DNA of 55,749 nt from Oxalobacteraceae bacterium (GTDB taxonomy: Bacteria > Pseudomonadota > Gammaproteobacteria > Burkholderiales > Burkholderiaceae_D), in assembly GCA_027490725.1 (NCBI GenBank), contig JAIXXN010000022.1, positions 1 through 55,749 of the forward strand, given 5' to 3'. Numbering within the stretch: position 1 is the stretch's first letter; every line of letters begins with the position of its first letter. Of this stretch, positions 27,171 to 36,487 are shown one piece after another. Position numbers and translations under genes: made by a program. The notes beneath the pieces were generated by a model. It saw only the letters and a program-made list of their open reading frames with translations. It was not told the origin of the DNA and ran no database searches.

Positions 27171-27599
27171 ATGACCGAATTGCACCAAGTCCGCCACAAA
27201 AACAAGACCCTGGCCGCCCTGCTGGCCTTCCTGCTGGGCGGCATCGGTGCGCAGCGCCTGTATCTGGGCGGACTGCGCGATCGCGGCCTGTGGGCCCATC
27301 TGGCCGCCCTGCCCCTGAGCGCCGCCATCAGCGCACTGTGGCCCCACGCCGACAACTTCTATCACCTGCTACCGATCATCATCTCCGGCCTGATTGGCTG
27401 CCTTGAATCCCTGATGATAGGCCTGAGCAGCGACGAAAAATGGGACGCCCGCCACAACCCCGCAAGCGGGCGCAGCAGCGACAGCCAGTGGCCCCTCGCC
27501 ATCATCCTAGTCGCCAGCATGATGCTCGGCGCCGGCAGCCTGATCGCCACCATGGCCCGCCTGTTCGACCTACTCTACACCGGCGGCGCCTACGGCTAG
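27171..27599 (+). CDS. TM2-domain membrane protein
   Basis: 142 residues. KNKTLAALLAFLLGGIGAQRLYLGG near the N-terminus matches the TM2 family (two membrane helices joined by a short turn with a conserved Gly-Arg-Tyr pattern). Two further hydrophobic helices lie at about 62-82 and 108-130. TM2 proteins in bacteria have no settled function. It is divergent from rpsP and convergent with the acyl-CoA dehydrogenase gene, and its stop codon directly abuts a REP-like repeat cluster. Confidence 0.82.
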   Translation: MTELHQVRHKNKTLAALLAFLLGGIGAQRLYLGGLRDRGLWAHLAALPLSAAISALWPHADNFYHLLPIIISGLIGCLESLMIGLSSDEKWDARHNPASGRSSDSQWPLAIILVASMMLGAGSLIATMARLFDLLYTGGAYG

Positions 27600-27600
27600 C

Positions 27601-27760
27601 CCAAATAAAACCGGGGTCAGATCCGACATCCGGACACGAACTCTGCTGTAAACCAAATAAAACCGGGGTCAGATCCGACATTCAGACACGAACTCTGCTG
27701 TAACCGATCGAAATCAGTTCAGCTCGTGTCTAGATGTCGGATCTGACCCCGGTTTTTGGT
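27601..27760. repeat. REP-like cluster: two direct copies and one inverted copy
   Basis: Two direct units of 52 bp (27601-27652 and 27653-27704) differ at three positions. An inverted, shortened copy follows at 27725-27760. A 23-bp core beginning AAAACCGGGG is identical in both direct copies (27607-27629, 27659-27681) and exactly complementary at 27734-27756, so either copy can fold with the third into a long hairpin. The cluster fills the whole space between two convergent genes and probably also stops transcription both ways. No RAYT-type transposase gene lies in the window. Confidence 0.85.
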
Positions 27761-29550
27761 TAGAACTGCTCGATGCTCAGGGCTAGTACGCCGCTGCTGC
27801 CGTCGACGATGGCGCTGCGCAGGCTGCCCGCTTGCGACAGGATGTGGTCAGCAAAGAAGCGCGCGGTGACGATTTTGGCGCTGTAGAAGGCGGCGTCGCC
27901 TTCGCCTGCGTCCAGCTTCTGCTGGGCGATCAGTGCGGCACGCGCCATCTGCCAGCCACCCAGCACCAGCCCTGCCAGCTTCAGGTACAGCACGCTGCCG
28001 GCAAAGACGCCTTTGATGTCGCTCTTGACGTTGGCAACCACGTAGTCCACCACCGCTTCCAGGTCGCGGCTGGCAACCGTCAGCTGGGCGTGGATGGCTT
28101 TGAAGTCGGCACCATCGCGACCAGCCAGCTCGGCTTCGGTGGCGCGCACTTGCGCCAGCAGGCCCTTGGCCACGGCACCGCCGTCACGCACGGTTTTGCG
28201 GCCGACCAGGTCGTTAGCCTGAATGGCCGTCGTGCCTTCGTAGATGGTCAGGATCTTGGCATCGCGATAGTGCTGGGCTGCGCCGGTTTCTTCGATGAAG
28301 CCCATGCCGCCGTGTACTTGCACGCCATCGCGGGTGACGTCTTGCGACATTTCGGTCGACCAGCCCTTGATGATCGGTACCAGATATTCGTACACGCCCA
28401 GCGTGGCTTTGCGCACGTCAGCGTCGGCGTGGCTGTGGGCGATGTCGCTCAGACCGGCACCGACGTAGGCCAGCGCACGCGCCGCTTCCGTCTGCGAGCG
28501 CATATTCATCAGCAGGCGACGTACGTCCGGGTGGTGAATAATCGATACGGGACCGGCCGAACCAGCCAGATCGCGCGACTGGACGCGGTCTTTGGCGAAG
28601 CTGACGGCTTTCTGGTAAGCGCGCTCGGCCAGACCGATACCCTGCATACCAACCCCGAAGCGGGCCGCGTTCATCATGATGAACATATATTCCAGACCGC
28701 GGTTTTCCTCGCCCACCAGCGTGCCGATGGCGCCACCATGGTCGCCGAATTGCAGGACGGCGGTCGGGCTGGCCTTGATGCCGAGTTTGTGTTCCAGCGA
28801 AACGCAGTGTGCATCGTTACGCGCGCCCAGCGTGCCATCGGGGTTCACCAGGAACTTCGGTACGATGAACAGGGAAATGCCTTTCACGCCGGCCGGTGCG
28901 TCAGGGGTGCGCGCCAGTACCAGGTGGACGATGTTTTCCGTGAAGTCGTGCTCGCCATAGGTGATGAAGATCTTGGTGCCGAACACTTTATACGTGCCAT
29001 CTTCCTGCGGTACGGCGCGGGTGCGCACGGCAGCCAGATCGGAACCGGCCTGTGGCTCGGTCAGGTTCATGGTGCCGGTCCACTGGCCGGACACCAGTTT
29101 TTCCAGATAGGTGGCTTTCTGGGCGTCGCTACCGGCCGTCAGCAGCGCTTCGATGGCGCCATCCGAGAGCAGCGAGCACAGCGCGAACGAGATGCTGCCA
29201 GCGTTGAGCATTTCGATGCACGGCGTGGCCAGCAGCTTCGGCAGGCCCTGACCACCGAATTCGACCGGATGCTGCACACCTTGCCAGCCCGCTTCAGCGT
29301 AGGCGGCGAAGGCTTCCTTGAAGCCTTTCGAGGTGGTGACCTTGCCATCTTGCAGATAGCTCGGCTCTTTGTCACTGCCGTGGTTCAGCGGGGCCACCAC
29401 GTTGGCGACGAATTTGGCGTTTTCTTCCAGTACCGCTTCGGCGGTATCCGGCGTCGCGTCTTCATTGCCCGGCAGCGCATTGACGGCAGCCAGGTCGGCC
29501 AGTTCGTTCATCACGAACAGCATGTCTTTCAGGGGTGCTTGATAAGGCAT
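27760..29550 (-). CDS. Acyl-CoA dehydrogenase family protein (DmdC-like)
   Basis: 596 residues, longer than the approximately 380 of classical acyl-CoA dehydrogenases. An N-terminal extension (MPYQAPLKDMLFVMNELADL) and a C-terminal domain of about 130 residues match the long subfamily that includes 3-methylmercaptopropionyl-CoA dehydrogenase. FAD and substrate motifs: MNLTEPQAGSDLAAVRT near 160, FITYGEHD, and the catalytic-region ILTIYEGTTAIQANDLVGRK near 430. Electrons would pass to the EtfAB pair encoded directly upstream. True substrate is unknown; medium or long-chain acyl-CoA is as likely as a sulfur compound. Confidence 0.88.
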   Translation of the reverse strand: MPYQAPLKDMLFVMNELADLAAVNALPGNEDATPDTAEAVLEENAKFVANVVAPLNHGSDKEPSYLQDGKVTTSKGFKEAFAAYAEAGWQGVQHPVEFGGQGLPKLLATPCIEMLNAGSISFALCSLLSDGAIEALLTAGSDAQKATYLEKLVSGQWTGTMNLTEPQAGSDLAAVRTRAVPQEDGTYKVFGTKIFITYGEHDFTENIVHLVLARTPDAPAGVKGISLFIVPKFLVNPDGTLGARNDAHCVSLEHKLGIKASPTAVLQFGDHGGAIGTLVGEENRGLEYMFIMMNAARFGVGMQGIGLAERAYQKAVSFAKDRVQSRDLAGSAGPVSIIHHPDVRRLLMNMRSQTEAARALAYVGAGLSDIAHSHADADVRKATLGVYEYLVPIIKGWSTEMSQDVTRDGVQVHGGMGFIEETGAAQHYRDAKILTIYEGTTAIQANDLVGRKTVRDGGAVAKGLLAQVRATEAELAGRDGADFKAIHAQLTVASRDLEAVVDYVVANVKSDIKGVFAGSVLYLKLAGLVLGGWQMARAALIAQQKLDAGEGDAAFYSAKIVTARFFADHILSQAGSLRSAIVDGSSGVLALSIEQF

Positions 29551-29624
29551 CTTCTATCTCCAAGAAAAAAGCCACGGCAATCCGGGGTTCCGGATCAGCG
29601 TGGCTCTGAATGCGGCGGGCGGGA

Positions 29625-30557
29625 TTAGCCCAGTTCAGCCACCAGTTGTGGAACGATCTCGAACAGATCGCCAACGATGCCGTAGTCAGCCACCGAGAAA
29701 ATCGGTGCTTCCGGATCTTTGTTGATGGCGACGATGGTTTTCGAGTCTTTCATACCAGCCAGATGCTGGATGGCGCCCGAAATACCGACGGCGATGTACA
29801 GGTTAGGCGCAACGATCTTACCGGTCTGGCCCACTTGCCAGTCGTTCGGTACGTAGCCAGCATCCACGGCGGCGCGCGAAGCACCCATTGCGGCGTTCAG
29901 CTTGTCAGCCAGTGGCTCCAGCACTTTGAACGCTTCGCCCGAACCCATACCACGGCCACCGGACACGATGATCTTGGCAGCGGTCAGTTCCGGACGGTCC
30001 GATTTCGCGACTTCACGGCCAACGAAGGCCGATTTGCCATGGTCAGCCACGGCAGCCACGGTTTCGGTAGCAGCCGAACCGCCGGTTGCAGCAGCAGCGT
30101 CGAAACCGGTCGAACGCACGGTGATCACTTTCACGCTGTCGCCCGATTGCACGGTAGCGATGGCGTTACCGGCATAGATCGGACGCTCGAAAGTGTCTGG
30201 CGATTCGACTTTGGTGATTTCCGAAATCTGCGCAACGTCCAGCTTGGCGGCTACGCGCGGCAGAATGTTTTTACCGTAAGCGGTGGCCGGTGCCAGGATG
30301 TGGCTGTAGCTGCCTGCCAGTGCCAGCACCTGTTCGGCGATGTTTTCAGCCAGACCGTCGGCGAAGTACGCAGCGTCGGCAACGATGACTTTGCTCACGC
30401 CAGCGATTTGCGCGGCTGCCGCAGCGGCAGCGCCTGCGTTGGAACCGGCGACCAGTACGTGCACGTCACCACCGCACTGGGCGGCTGCGGTAACGGTGTG
30501 CAGGGTGCTGCCCTTCAGGCTAGCGTTGTCGTGTTCAGCGATAACTAATGCGACCAT
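29625..30557 (-). CDS. etfA: Electron transfer flavoprotein alpha subunit
   Basis: 310 residues. The N-terminal [20 protein letters not shown] and the C-terminal FAD-binding [20 protein letters not shown] near residues 190-209, with [27 protein letters not shown], are diagnostic. With EtfB it forms the FAD/AMP heterodimer that carries electrons from acyl-CoA dehydrogenases to ETF-ubiquinone oxidoreductase. It starts ten bases after etfB and lies before the acyl-CoA dehydrogenase gene in the same direction. Confidence 0.97.
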   Translation of the reverse strand: MVALVIAEHDNASLKGSTLHTVTAAAQCGGDVHVLVAGSNAGAAAAAAAQIAGVSKVIVADAAYFADGLAENIAEQVLALAGSYSHILAPATAYGKNILPRVAAKLDVAQISEITKVESPDTFERPIYAGNAIATVQSGDSVKVITVRSTGFDAAAATGGSAATETVAAVADHGKSAFVGREVAKSDRPELTAAKIIVSGGRGMGSGEAFKVLEPLADKLNAAMGASRAAVDAGYVPNDWQVGQTGKIVAPNLYIAVGISGAIQHLAGMKDSKTIVAINKDPEAPIFSVADYGIVGDLFEIVPQLVAELG

Positions 30558-30567
30558 GATTTATCCT

Positions 30568-31317
30568 TTAGATGACTTTAGCTTCGGTGCGCAGTTTTGC
30601 GACCAGGGTGGCGACGTCCGGAACCGTGATACCGGCAGTGCGCTTGGCAGGCTCGGCAACTTTGACGGTTTTCAGACGCGGCGTAACATCAACGCCCAGA
30701 TCTTCAGGCTTGGTCACGTCCAACGGCTTTTTCTTGGCCTTCATGATGTTCGGCAGGGTCACATAACGTGGCTCGTTCAGGCGCAGGTCGGTGGTGACGA
30801 TGGCTGGCAGGGTCAGTGCCAGCGTTTCCAGACCGCCATCAACTTCGCGGGTCACGGTGACTTTGCCATCTTCCAGCACCACTTTCGAAGCGAAGGTCGC
30901 TTGTGGCCAGCCCAGCAGCGCAGCCAGCATCTGGCCGGTCTGGTTGGAATCATCGTCGATCGCCTGCTTACCCAGAATGATCAGTTGTGGCTGTTCTTTG
31001 TCAGCCAGTGCCTTGAGCAGCTTGGCCACGGCCAGCGGTTCCAGGTCGACACTGGTTTCCACCAGAATGCCGCGGTCGGCGCCAATCGCCATACCGGTGC
31101 GCAGGGTTTCCTGGCACTGAGTCACGCCGCACGATACGGCAACGACTTCCGTCACTTTACCGGCTTCTTTGAGGCGCATCGCTTCTTCCAGTGCGATCTC
31201 ATCGAATGGGTTCATCGACATTTTGACGTTGGCAATATCAACGCCGGTGCCGTCGGATTTGACGCGCACCTTGACGTTATAGTCGACCACGCGTTTGACG
31301 GGTACCAAGACTTTCAT
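30568..31317 (-). CDS. etfB: Electron transfer flavoprotein beta subunit
   Basis: 249 residues starting [40 protein letters not shown] near 32-51 and the AMP-binding [25 protein letters not shown] near 124-148 identify EtfB. It is first in etfB-etfA, followed by the acyl-CoA dehydrogenase gene. A putative promoter with TATAAT lies about 137 bp upstream. Confidence 0.97.
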   Translation of the reverse strand: MKVLVPVKRVVDYNVKVRVKSDGTGVDIANVKMSMNPFDEIALEEAMRLKEAGKVTEVVAVSCGVTQCQETLRTGMAIGADRGILVETSVDLEPLAVAKLLKALADKEQPQLIILGKQAIDDDSNQTGQMLAALLGWPQATFASKVVLEDGKVTVTREVDGGLETLALTLPAIVTTDLRLNEPRYVTLPNIMKAKKKPLDVTKPEDLGVDVTPRLKTVKVAEPAKRTAGITVPDVATLVAKLRTEAKVI

Positions 31318-31453
31318 AGCTGTGCCTTTGGAAAAAAATAATAATCGGACTGAATACGGTTCTCGCTACACCCTCCCCGGCAGAACTCTGTGACGGGACA
31401 GCGGTGACAACGAGGCGGAACTAAACTAAGCAGGACTAAATTCTGTGGGCTAG

Positions 31454-31481
31454 ATTATATGAGAAATTCACGCCACACAAG
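31454..31481 (-). promoter_or_regulatory. Putative etfB promoter
   Basis: Minus-strand TATAAT at 31454-31459 with a CTTGTG/TTGTGT-like -35 about 15-16 bp upstream (31475-31481). The -10 is good; the -35 and spacing are weak. It is about 137 bp before the etfB start. A 12-bp palindrome GCACGATCGTGC (31490-31501) just upstream could be an operator or a weak tusA terminator. Confidence 0.45.
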
Positions 31482-31576
31482 AAAATAAAGCACGATCGTG
31501 CGTTTTTTAACTAGTAGAAATCGTCTAAAAAAGACATCTTCTAGACGAAGTCGAAACGGAAAAACAGGGGAAAGAC

Positions 31577-31804
31577 TTATTTGCGGCGCATCAAAAATAC
31601 AAACTCGCGGCCAGTTTGTACATGCGACAACAGGGCATTGCCGGTTTGTTTGCAGAAGGCCTGGAAATCACGCACGGAACCGGGGTCGGTGGCCATGATG
31701 CGCAGCACTTCCCCGCTTTGCAGTTCCGCCAGCGCTTTTTTCGCTTTCAGAATAGGCAAGGGGCAATTCAAACCACGTGCATCGAGTTCCTGGTGGAATT
31801 CCAT
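31577..31804 (-). CDS. TusA/SirA family sulfur-carrier protein
   Basis: 75 residues from the ATG at 31804, where conservation starts (MEFHQELDARGLNCPLPILK). The Cys of the NCPLPILK motif (Cys14) is the persulfide-carrying residue of TusA-type proteins, which pass sulfur for tRNA thiolation, molybdenum cofactor synthesis or other pathways. GEVLRIMATDPGSVRDFQAFC is the family's second conserved part. An ATG ten codons upstream is an alternative start but adds non-conserved acidic residues. It stands alone between alaS and etfB. Confidence 0.87.
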   Translation of the reverse strand: MEFHQELDARGLNCPLPILKAKKALAELQSGEVLRIMATDPGSVRDFQAFCKQTGNALLSHVQTGREFVFLMRRK

Positions 31805-31978
31805 GATTTCTTCTTCAAATATCGTGTCGCTCATCAAAAACCCGCTCGTTTTGTTAGGACTGACGCCAGTCTACTCCAAAACGGACCGAATGACGCGGTG
31901 CACCAAAATAGTTCATCGTTCGTTGCAGTCTCGCAACGCAAGCTGGTAAGTATACAACACTCTAGTACAGACAACAAC

Positions 31979-32001
31979 GGCCTGCGTGATCCACGCAGGC
32001 C
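31979..32001 (-). terminator. Stem-loop after alaS
   Basis: Perfect 10-bp stem GGCCTGCGTG (31979-31988) / CACGCAGGCC (31992-32001) with a 3-base loop, about 35 bp after the alaS stop. The following bases on the minus strand (GTTGTTGTC) are only moderately T-rich, so termination efficiency is uncertain. Confidence 0.65.
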
Positions 32002-32035
32002 GCATCAATACTGCTTTAGCGGGGCGTTTACAGGG

Positions 32036-34645
32036 TTAAACGCGCTCGCCTACCCAGCCGATGACACCGGCCAGTGCCGCTGGCAAGGCTGCCGCATCGG
32101 TACCGCCAGCCTGCGCCATATCAGGGCGTCCGCCGCCTTTACCGCCCACTTGCAGTGCAACGAAGTTAACCAGCTCGCCCGCTTTGACCTTGCTGGTGGC
32201 ATCGGCCGTGACACCGGCGATCAGGCTGACTTTGCCATCCTGCACGCTGGCCAGCACGATCGCTGCCGTTTTCAGCTTGTCTTTCAGCTTGTCCATGGTT
32301 TCGCGCAGCGCGCCCACGTCAGCGCCTTCCAGCACGGCTGCCAGCACTTTCACGCCGTTCACGTCGACCGCCTGAGCAGACAGCTCGTCGCCCTGACCTG
32401 CGGCCAGTTTCGACTTCAGCGCTGCCAGTTCTTTTTCCAGCGATTTGACGTGTTCCTGAACCTGCGCAATACGGCTACCCAGTTCTTCAGGATTGGTTTT
32501 CAGCGCTGCGGCCGCGTCCTGCAGACGACGGTTCAGCCCCTGCACCAGCGCCAGCGCACCGACGCCGGTCACCGCTTCAACGCGGCGGATACCAGCCGCA
32601 ACACCACCTTCGGCAATAATCTTGAACAGACCGATGTCGCCCGTGCGCTGCACGTGAACACCACCGCACAGCTCTTTCGAGCTACCGATGTCGAGTACGC
32701 GCACTTCGTCGCCGTATTTCTCGCCGAACAACGCCATCGCGCCATGTTTCACGGCATCGTCAAACGACATATTGTGAGCCTGGGTCGCCTGATTCTGCAG
32801 GATTTCTGCATTCACTTTGGCTTCCACTTCGGCGATCTGCTCGGCCGTCAGTGCTGCGTTGTGGCTGAAGTCGAAACGGGTTTTGTCCGGATCAACCAGC
32901 GAACCTTTTTGCGCCACATGGCTGCCCAGCACTTCACGCAGGGCTTTGTGCATCAGGTGCGTCGCCGAGTGGTTACGGATGGTGCGACCGCGCTTGTCCA
33001 GATCGACTTCAGCGGAGACCGCATCGCCGACCTTCAGCGAGCCTTGCGCCAGCACACCGTGCTGACCGAATACATCGGCCTGAATCTTCAGGGTGTCTTC
33101 CACTTCGAACAGCGCGCCAGCGGCCTTGATCACACCGTGATCGCCCACCTGACCACCGGACTCGGCGTAGAACGGGGTGGTGTCCAGCACCACAATACCC
33201 TGCTCGCCGGCATTCAATTGCTGCACCGGTGCGCCATTCGCGTACAGGGCGATGACCTTGGCATTGATGCTCAGCTCGTCATAACCGACGAAGCGGGTTT
33301 TCGCGCCGCTGTATTCAACGTTAGCGGCCATCTTGAATTTACCAGCGGCACGGGCAGTCTTCTTCTGCTGTTCCATCGCCACGGTGAAGCCGGCTTCGTC
33401 CAGCGCGATATTGCGTTCGCGGCAGATGTCAGCGGTCAGGTCGAGCGGGAAGCCGTAGGTGTCATACAGGGTGAAGGCGGTAGCGCCGTCCAGACGGGTC
33501 GCGTCCTTGGCCAGTTGCGCTTCCAGAATCTTCATGCCGTTTTCCAGCGTTTCGCCAAAGCGCTCTTCTTCCTGCTTGAGCGTCTGGGCGACGCGCTGCA
33601 TGGCTTCGCTGAGTTCCGGATAGGCCGCGCCCATCTCGATGTTCAGGTCGTTGACCAGTTTGTAGAAGAATGGCTTGGTCTGGCCCAGTTTGTGGCCGTG
33701 ACGCAGGGCGCGGCGGATGATACGGCGCAGCACATAGCCGTGACCTTCCGAGCCGGGGATGATGCCGTCGACGATCAGGAACGATGCAGCACGGATGTGG
33801 TCGGCGATCACGCGCAGCGATTTCGATTCCAGATCGGTGGCGCCGGTTTCACGCGCAGCAGCCTTGATCAGTGCCTGGAACAGGTCGATTTCGTAGTTGC
33901 TGTGCACGTGTTGCAGCACGGCAGCCAGACGCTCCAGACCCATGCCGGTATCCACGCATGGCTTCGGCAGCTTGTTCATATTGCCTTGTTCATCGCGATT
34001 CACCTCCATGAACACCAGATTCCAGATTTCGATGAAGCGGTCGCCATCTTCGTCTGGCGAGCCCGGAGGACCACCCCAGATATCGGCGCCGTGATCGTAG
34101 AAGATCTCGGTGCAAGGGCCGCATGGGCCGACGTCGGCCATCTGCCAGAAGTTGTCCGAGGCGTAACGCGAGCCTTTGTTGTCGCCGATGCGGATGATGC
34201 GCTCTTTCGGCACGCCGATTTCGTTGGCCCAGATATCGTAGGCTTCGTCATCTTCGAAATACACGGTGACGGTCAGCTTTTCGGCTGGCAGCAGGTAGAC
34301 CTTGGTCAGCAGCTCCCACGCGTAGTTGATCGCGTCGCGCTTGAAGTAGTCACCGAAGCTGAAATTGCCCAGCATTTCGAAGAACGTGTGGTGACGCGCC
34401 GTGTAGCCGACGTTTTCCAGATCGTTGTGCTTACCACCGGCGCGCACGCAGCGCTGCACCGAGGTGGCGCGCGAATATGGGCGGGTGTCCAGACCGAGGA
34501 ACACGTCCTTGAATTGCACCATGCCGCTATTGGTCAGCAGCATGGTCGGATCGTTGCCAGGTACCAGCGGGCTGGAACGGACAATCGAATGACCCTTGGA
34601 TTCGAAAAACTTGAGGAATTTGTCGCGGATTTCAGATGATTTCAT
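32036..34645 (-). CDS. alaS: Alanyl-tRNA synthetase
   Basis: 869 residues from [19 protein letters not shown] at 34645; the open frame runs upstream but without conservation. The class II catalytic core shows [22 protein letters not shown]. Editing-domain metal ligands are in [12 protein letters not shown] and [15 protein letters not shown]. The C-terminal DHHA1-type region ends [16 protein letters not shown]. It charges tRNA-Ala and removes misactivated Ser/Gly. It precedes the TusA-like gene, after a stem-loop. Confidence 0.98.
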   Translation of the reverse strand: MKSSEIRDKFLKFFESKGHSIVRSSPLVPGNDPTMLLTNSGMVQFKDVFLGLDTRPYSRATSVQRCVRAGGKHNDLENVGYTARHHTFFEMLGNFSFGDYFKRDAINYAWELLTKVYLLPAEKLTVTVYFEDDEAYDIWANEIGVPKERIIRIGDNKGSRYASDNFWQMADVGPCGPCTEIFYDHGADIWGGPPGSPDEDGDRFIEIWNLVFMEVNRDEQGNMNKLPKPCVDTGMGLERLAAVLQHVHSNYEIDLFQALIKAAARETGATDLESKSLRVIADHIRAASFLIVDGIIPGSEGHGYVLRRIIRRALRHGHKLGQTKPFFYKLVNDLNIEMGAAYPELSEAMQRVAQTLKQEEERFGETLENGMKILEAQLAKDATRLDGATAFTLYDTYGFPLDLTADICRERNIALDEAGFTVAMEQQKKTARAAGKFKMAANVEYSGAKTRFVGYDELSINAKVIALYANGAPVQQLNAGEQGIVVLDTTPFYAESGGQVGDHGVIKAAGALFEVEDTLKIQADVFGQHGVLAQGSLKVGDAVSAEVDLDKRGRTIRNHSATHLMHKALREVLGSHVAQKGSLVDPDKTRFDFSHNAALTAEQIAEVEAKVNAEILQNQATQAHNMSFDDAVKHGAMALFGEKYGDEVRVLDIGSSKELCGGVHVQRTGDIGLFKIIAEGGVAAGIRRVEAVTGVGALALVQGLNRRLQDAAAALKTNPEELGSRIAQVQEHVKSLEKELAALKSKLAAGQGDELSAQAVDVNGVKVLAAVLEGADVGALRETMDKLKDKLKTAAIVLASVQDGKVSLIAGVTADATSKVKAGELVNFVALQVGGKGGGRPDMAQAGGTDAAALPAALAGVIGWVGERV

Positions 34646-34713
34646 GTCGTAAGCAGAAGTAGCTGGCAAATGCAAAGGGTTGATTATATATGAGCACGGG
34701 GTGGTCAGGGCTG

Positions 34714-35466
34714 CTAGGCGAAGCCAGGGCCGATCAGATCGATGCGATCGGTACAAAAACCGTCTACGCCCCAGCCCAGAATTTCGCGCGCGCGGGCGGG
34801 GTCATTGACGGTGTAGCAGAACAGGCCCAGACCGGCCTGTTTGATGGCGCCAGCCTGTGCGGCGGTCAGATGACGCTGGTTAGTATGAATCGCCACGGCG
34901 CCTAGCGCCTGTGCCTGTGGCAGCCAGTCGTCCGGCAGCGTGTCCAGCAAATATCCGCGTGGCAATTCCGGCACGGCATCACGGGCGGCCGCCAGTGCAT
35001 CAAAGCTGAAAGAGGACAGCAAGGGAAGTCTGGTAGGGTCGCCAGCGGCCAGTTCCTCAAGGAAATGATCCCGTGTTGTTTTTGCAACCCAGGTGCCGGT
35101 GGCGGCCTCAAACCCGTCGGCCGGCTTGATTTCCACGTTCATCCAGATCTGCTGTTCGCGGCAATAGGCCAGAAAATCGGTGTAATACGGCACCCTAACG
35201 TCGCGAAATTCGGGCGCGAACCAGCTGCCCGCATCCATGCCGGCCAGTTGCACCGCCGTACTGCCAGCCACACTGCCCGATCCGGTCACGGTGCGGCCAA
35301 ACTCCGGATCATGGATCACCATGCCAATGCCGTCGCGCGACAGCATCACATCAAATTCCACGGCATGAAAACCGTAGGCCAGACCGGCACGCAGGCCCGC
35401 CACCGTGTTTTCCGGTGCCAGCGTGCCGCCGCCACGGTGTGCAACTATTTTCGGATAAGGCCACAT
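34714..35466 (-). CDS. ugpQ: Glycerophosphodiester phosphodiesterase, cytoplasmic UgpQ type
   Basis: 250 residues from the ATG at 35466 ([13 protein letters not shown]); a TTG ten codons earlier is unlikely. The GDPD motif [12 protein letters not shown] at 10-21 and [17 protein letters not shown] at about 38-54 carry the general acid/base His pair and the metal-binding Glu/Asp. No signal peptide is seen, so it should act in the cytoplasm, releasing glycerol-3-phosphate from glycerophosphodiesters. Its leader contains a 9-bp stem with a 35-base loop (35485-35537). Confidence 0.9.
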   Translation of the reverse strand: MWPYPKIVAHRGGGTLAPENTVAGLRAGLAYGFHAVEFDVMLSRDGIGMVIHDPEFGRTVTGSGSVAGSTAVQLAGMDAGSWFAPEFRDVRVPYYTDFLAYCREQQIWMNVEIKPADGFEAATGTWVAKTTRDHFLEELAAGDPTRLPLLSSFSFDALAAARDAVPELPRGYLLDTLPDDWLPQAQALGAVAIHTNQRHLTAAQAGAIKQAGLGLFCYTVNDPARAREILGWGVDGFCTDRIDLIGPGFA

Positions 35467-35954
35467 AGGATCAAACTCACAATCGCCCGCAGGCAAAGTC
35501 GAAGGAGAACGCTGTCCACACTACCACGCCTGCGGGCACTGTCAACCATCGTCCGTAACTGGCTACACCTCGAGCGTCAGGCATCAATGCTCTGCCGCAA
35601 GCACTGGTTCAGCCCATGGGGAGTGTGTATGCCCTGCCGCTCTTTTTTCTTTTTTCTAAATCGCGCTACTTCCTACTATTCTTTGCTATTCATTGATATT
35701 TCGCGCTGTTTTTCAGTGGCGAGGGAACTCTTACTTACACTGCAGCTCCAACAGCTGAGTGCTCACTCATCCTCGCGAATCACACTTGTTCAACACCAGT
35801 TAAATCCGTAGCTAAGTATCAGAATAAGCATCAAAAAAGCGCGTGCCATCGTTGCGCATTTGATGTTCGCAATTTTAGTAAGGAATAGCAGGAAATAGCA
35901 CCATCCAGCGGCAATTAGTAAGGTCTAGAAGAACGACTTTTCAGGAGCCCCACC
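35467..35954. other. Gene-free 488-bp region with short inverted repeats
   Basis: No convincing gene is present. The left end holds the ugpQ leader: GCCCGCAGG (35485-35493) pairs exactly with CCTGCGGGC (35529-35537). A small hairpin TGAGT-GCTC-ACTCA lies at 35756-35769. CTATTC-type repeats near 35676-35691 are the inverse of GGAATAGCA/GGAAATAGCA at 35882-35900. The middle part is AT-richer than the neighbours. A CAGGAG ribosome-binding site (35942-35947) serves the next gene. Confidence 0.55.
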
Positions 35955-36431
35955 ATGTCCATCGTCTACCGATCCGTTCAGATCCCGTCCGACTTACTGG
36001 AAGCCTTAGGCGACACGTCCGAACTCTTCTGGTCCGACCCAGCAATCGAGCCCATCATCCACGACGCCATCCGTGCATGGTTGAAGAACCCGCCTTCCAC
36101 CACGCCACAGCAGCCTGCCATCGCCAGCAACAAAGCCGGCTATCAATGGAAGCAGGTTTTTCTCCCTGCAGGCACCCGGCTACGCGCCAGCTTCGCCCGC
36201 AAGCCCTACTTTGCCGTCGTAACCGGCAACCGCATCCGCCACGGCACGCAGAACCTCTCCCCGTCGGCCTTCGCCAACCTGCACGGCAGCGGCACCCGCA
36301 ATGCGTGGCACACCATCTGGCTACGGTTTCCCGGTAATGAACAATGGCTGCTGGCCGACACCTGCCGGGCCCGACAAAATGCCGCGCTAGCAAGTTTGTT
36401 CGGTAGCGGTACCCAAAAACCCAGTGCATAG
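35955..36431 (+). CDS. Small protein with a RAMA/DUF4357-like C-terminal domain
   Basis: 158 residues. The N-terminal 45 residues look helical. From about residue 63, GYQWKQVFLPAGTRLRASFARKPYFAVVTGNRIRHGTQNLSPSAFANLHGSG resembles the pattern of the RAMA/DUF4357 fold: a basic start, 'G-T-x-L-R', a central 'A-x-V-x-G-x-I', 'S-P-S-A-x-A' and a Trp-rich end (WHTIWLRF). RAMA domains are associated with restriction-modification and other DNA-linked proteins. The family call is mine by pattern and unverified. It is monocistronic, with 56 bp to the CoA-transferase gene. Confidence 0.55.
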   Translation: MSIVYRSVQIPSDLLEALGDTSELFWSDPAIEPIIHDAIRAWLKNPPSTTPQQPAIASNKAGYQWKQVFLPAGTRLRASFARKPYFAVVTGNRIRHGTQNLSPSAFANLHGSGTRNAWHTIWLRFPGNEQWLLADTCRARQNAALASLFGSGTQKPSA

Positions 36432-36487
36432 CCTGCGGCGAACCACTACACTAGCGGCCTGATTGGATTACTCAAAAGGTACACCTC

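Noticed and set aside
27063..27365. Minus-strand open frame opposite the TM2 gene
   Set aside because: No motif; the plus-strand frame has a clear TM2 signature.
27832..29628. 598-codon open frame opposite the acyl-CoA dehydrogenase
   Set aside because: Shadow of a conserved gene; no recognisable motif.
31616..34639. 1007-codon open frame opposite alaS
   Set aside because: alaS is unmistakable on the other strand; the frame is open because of GC-rich codon use.
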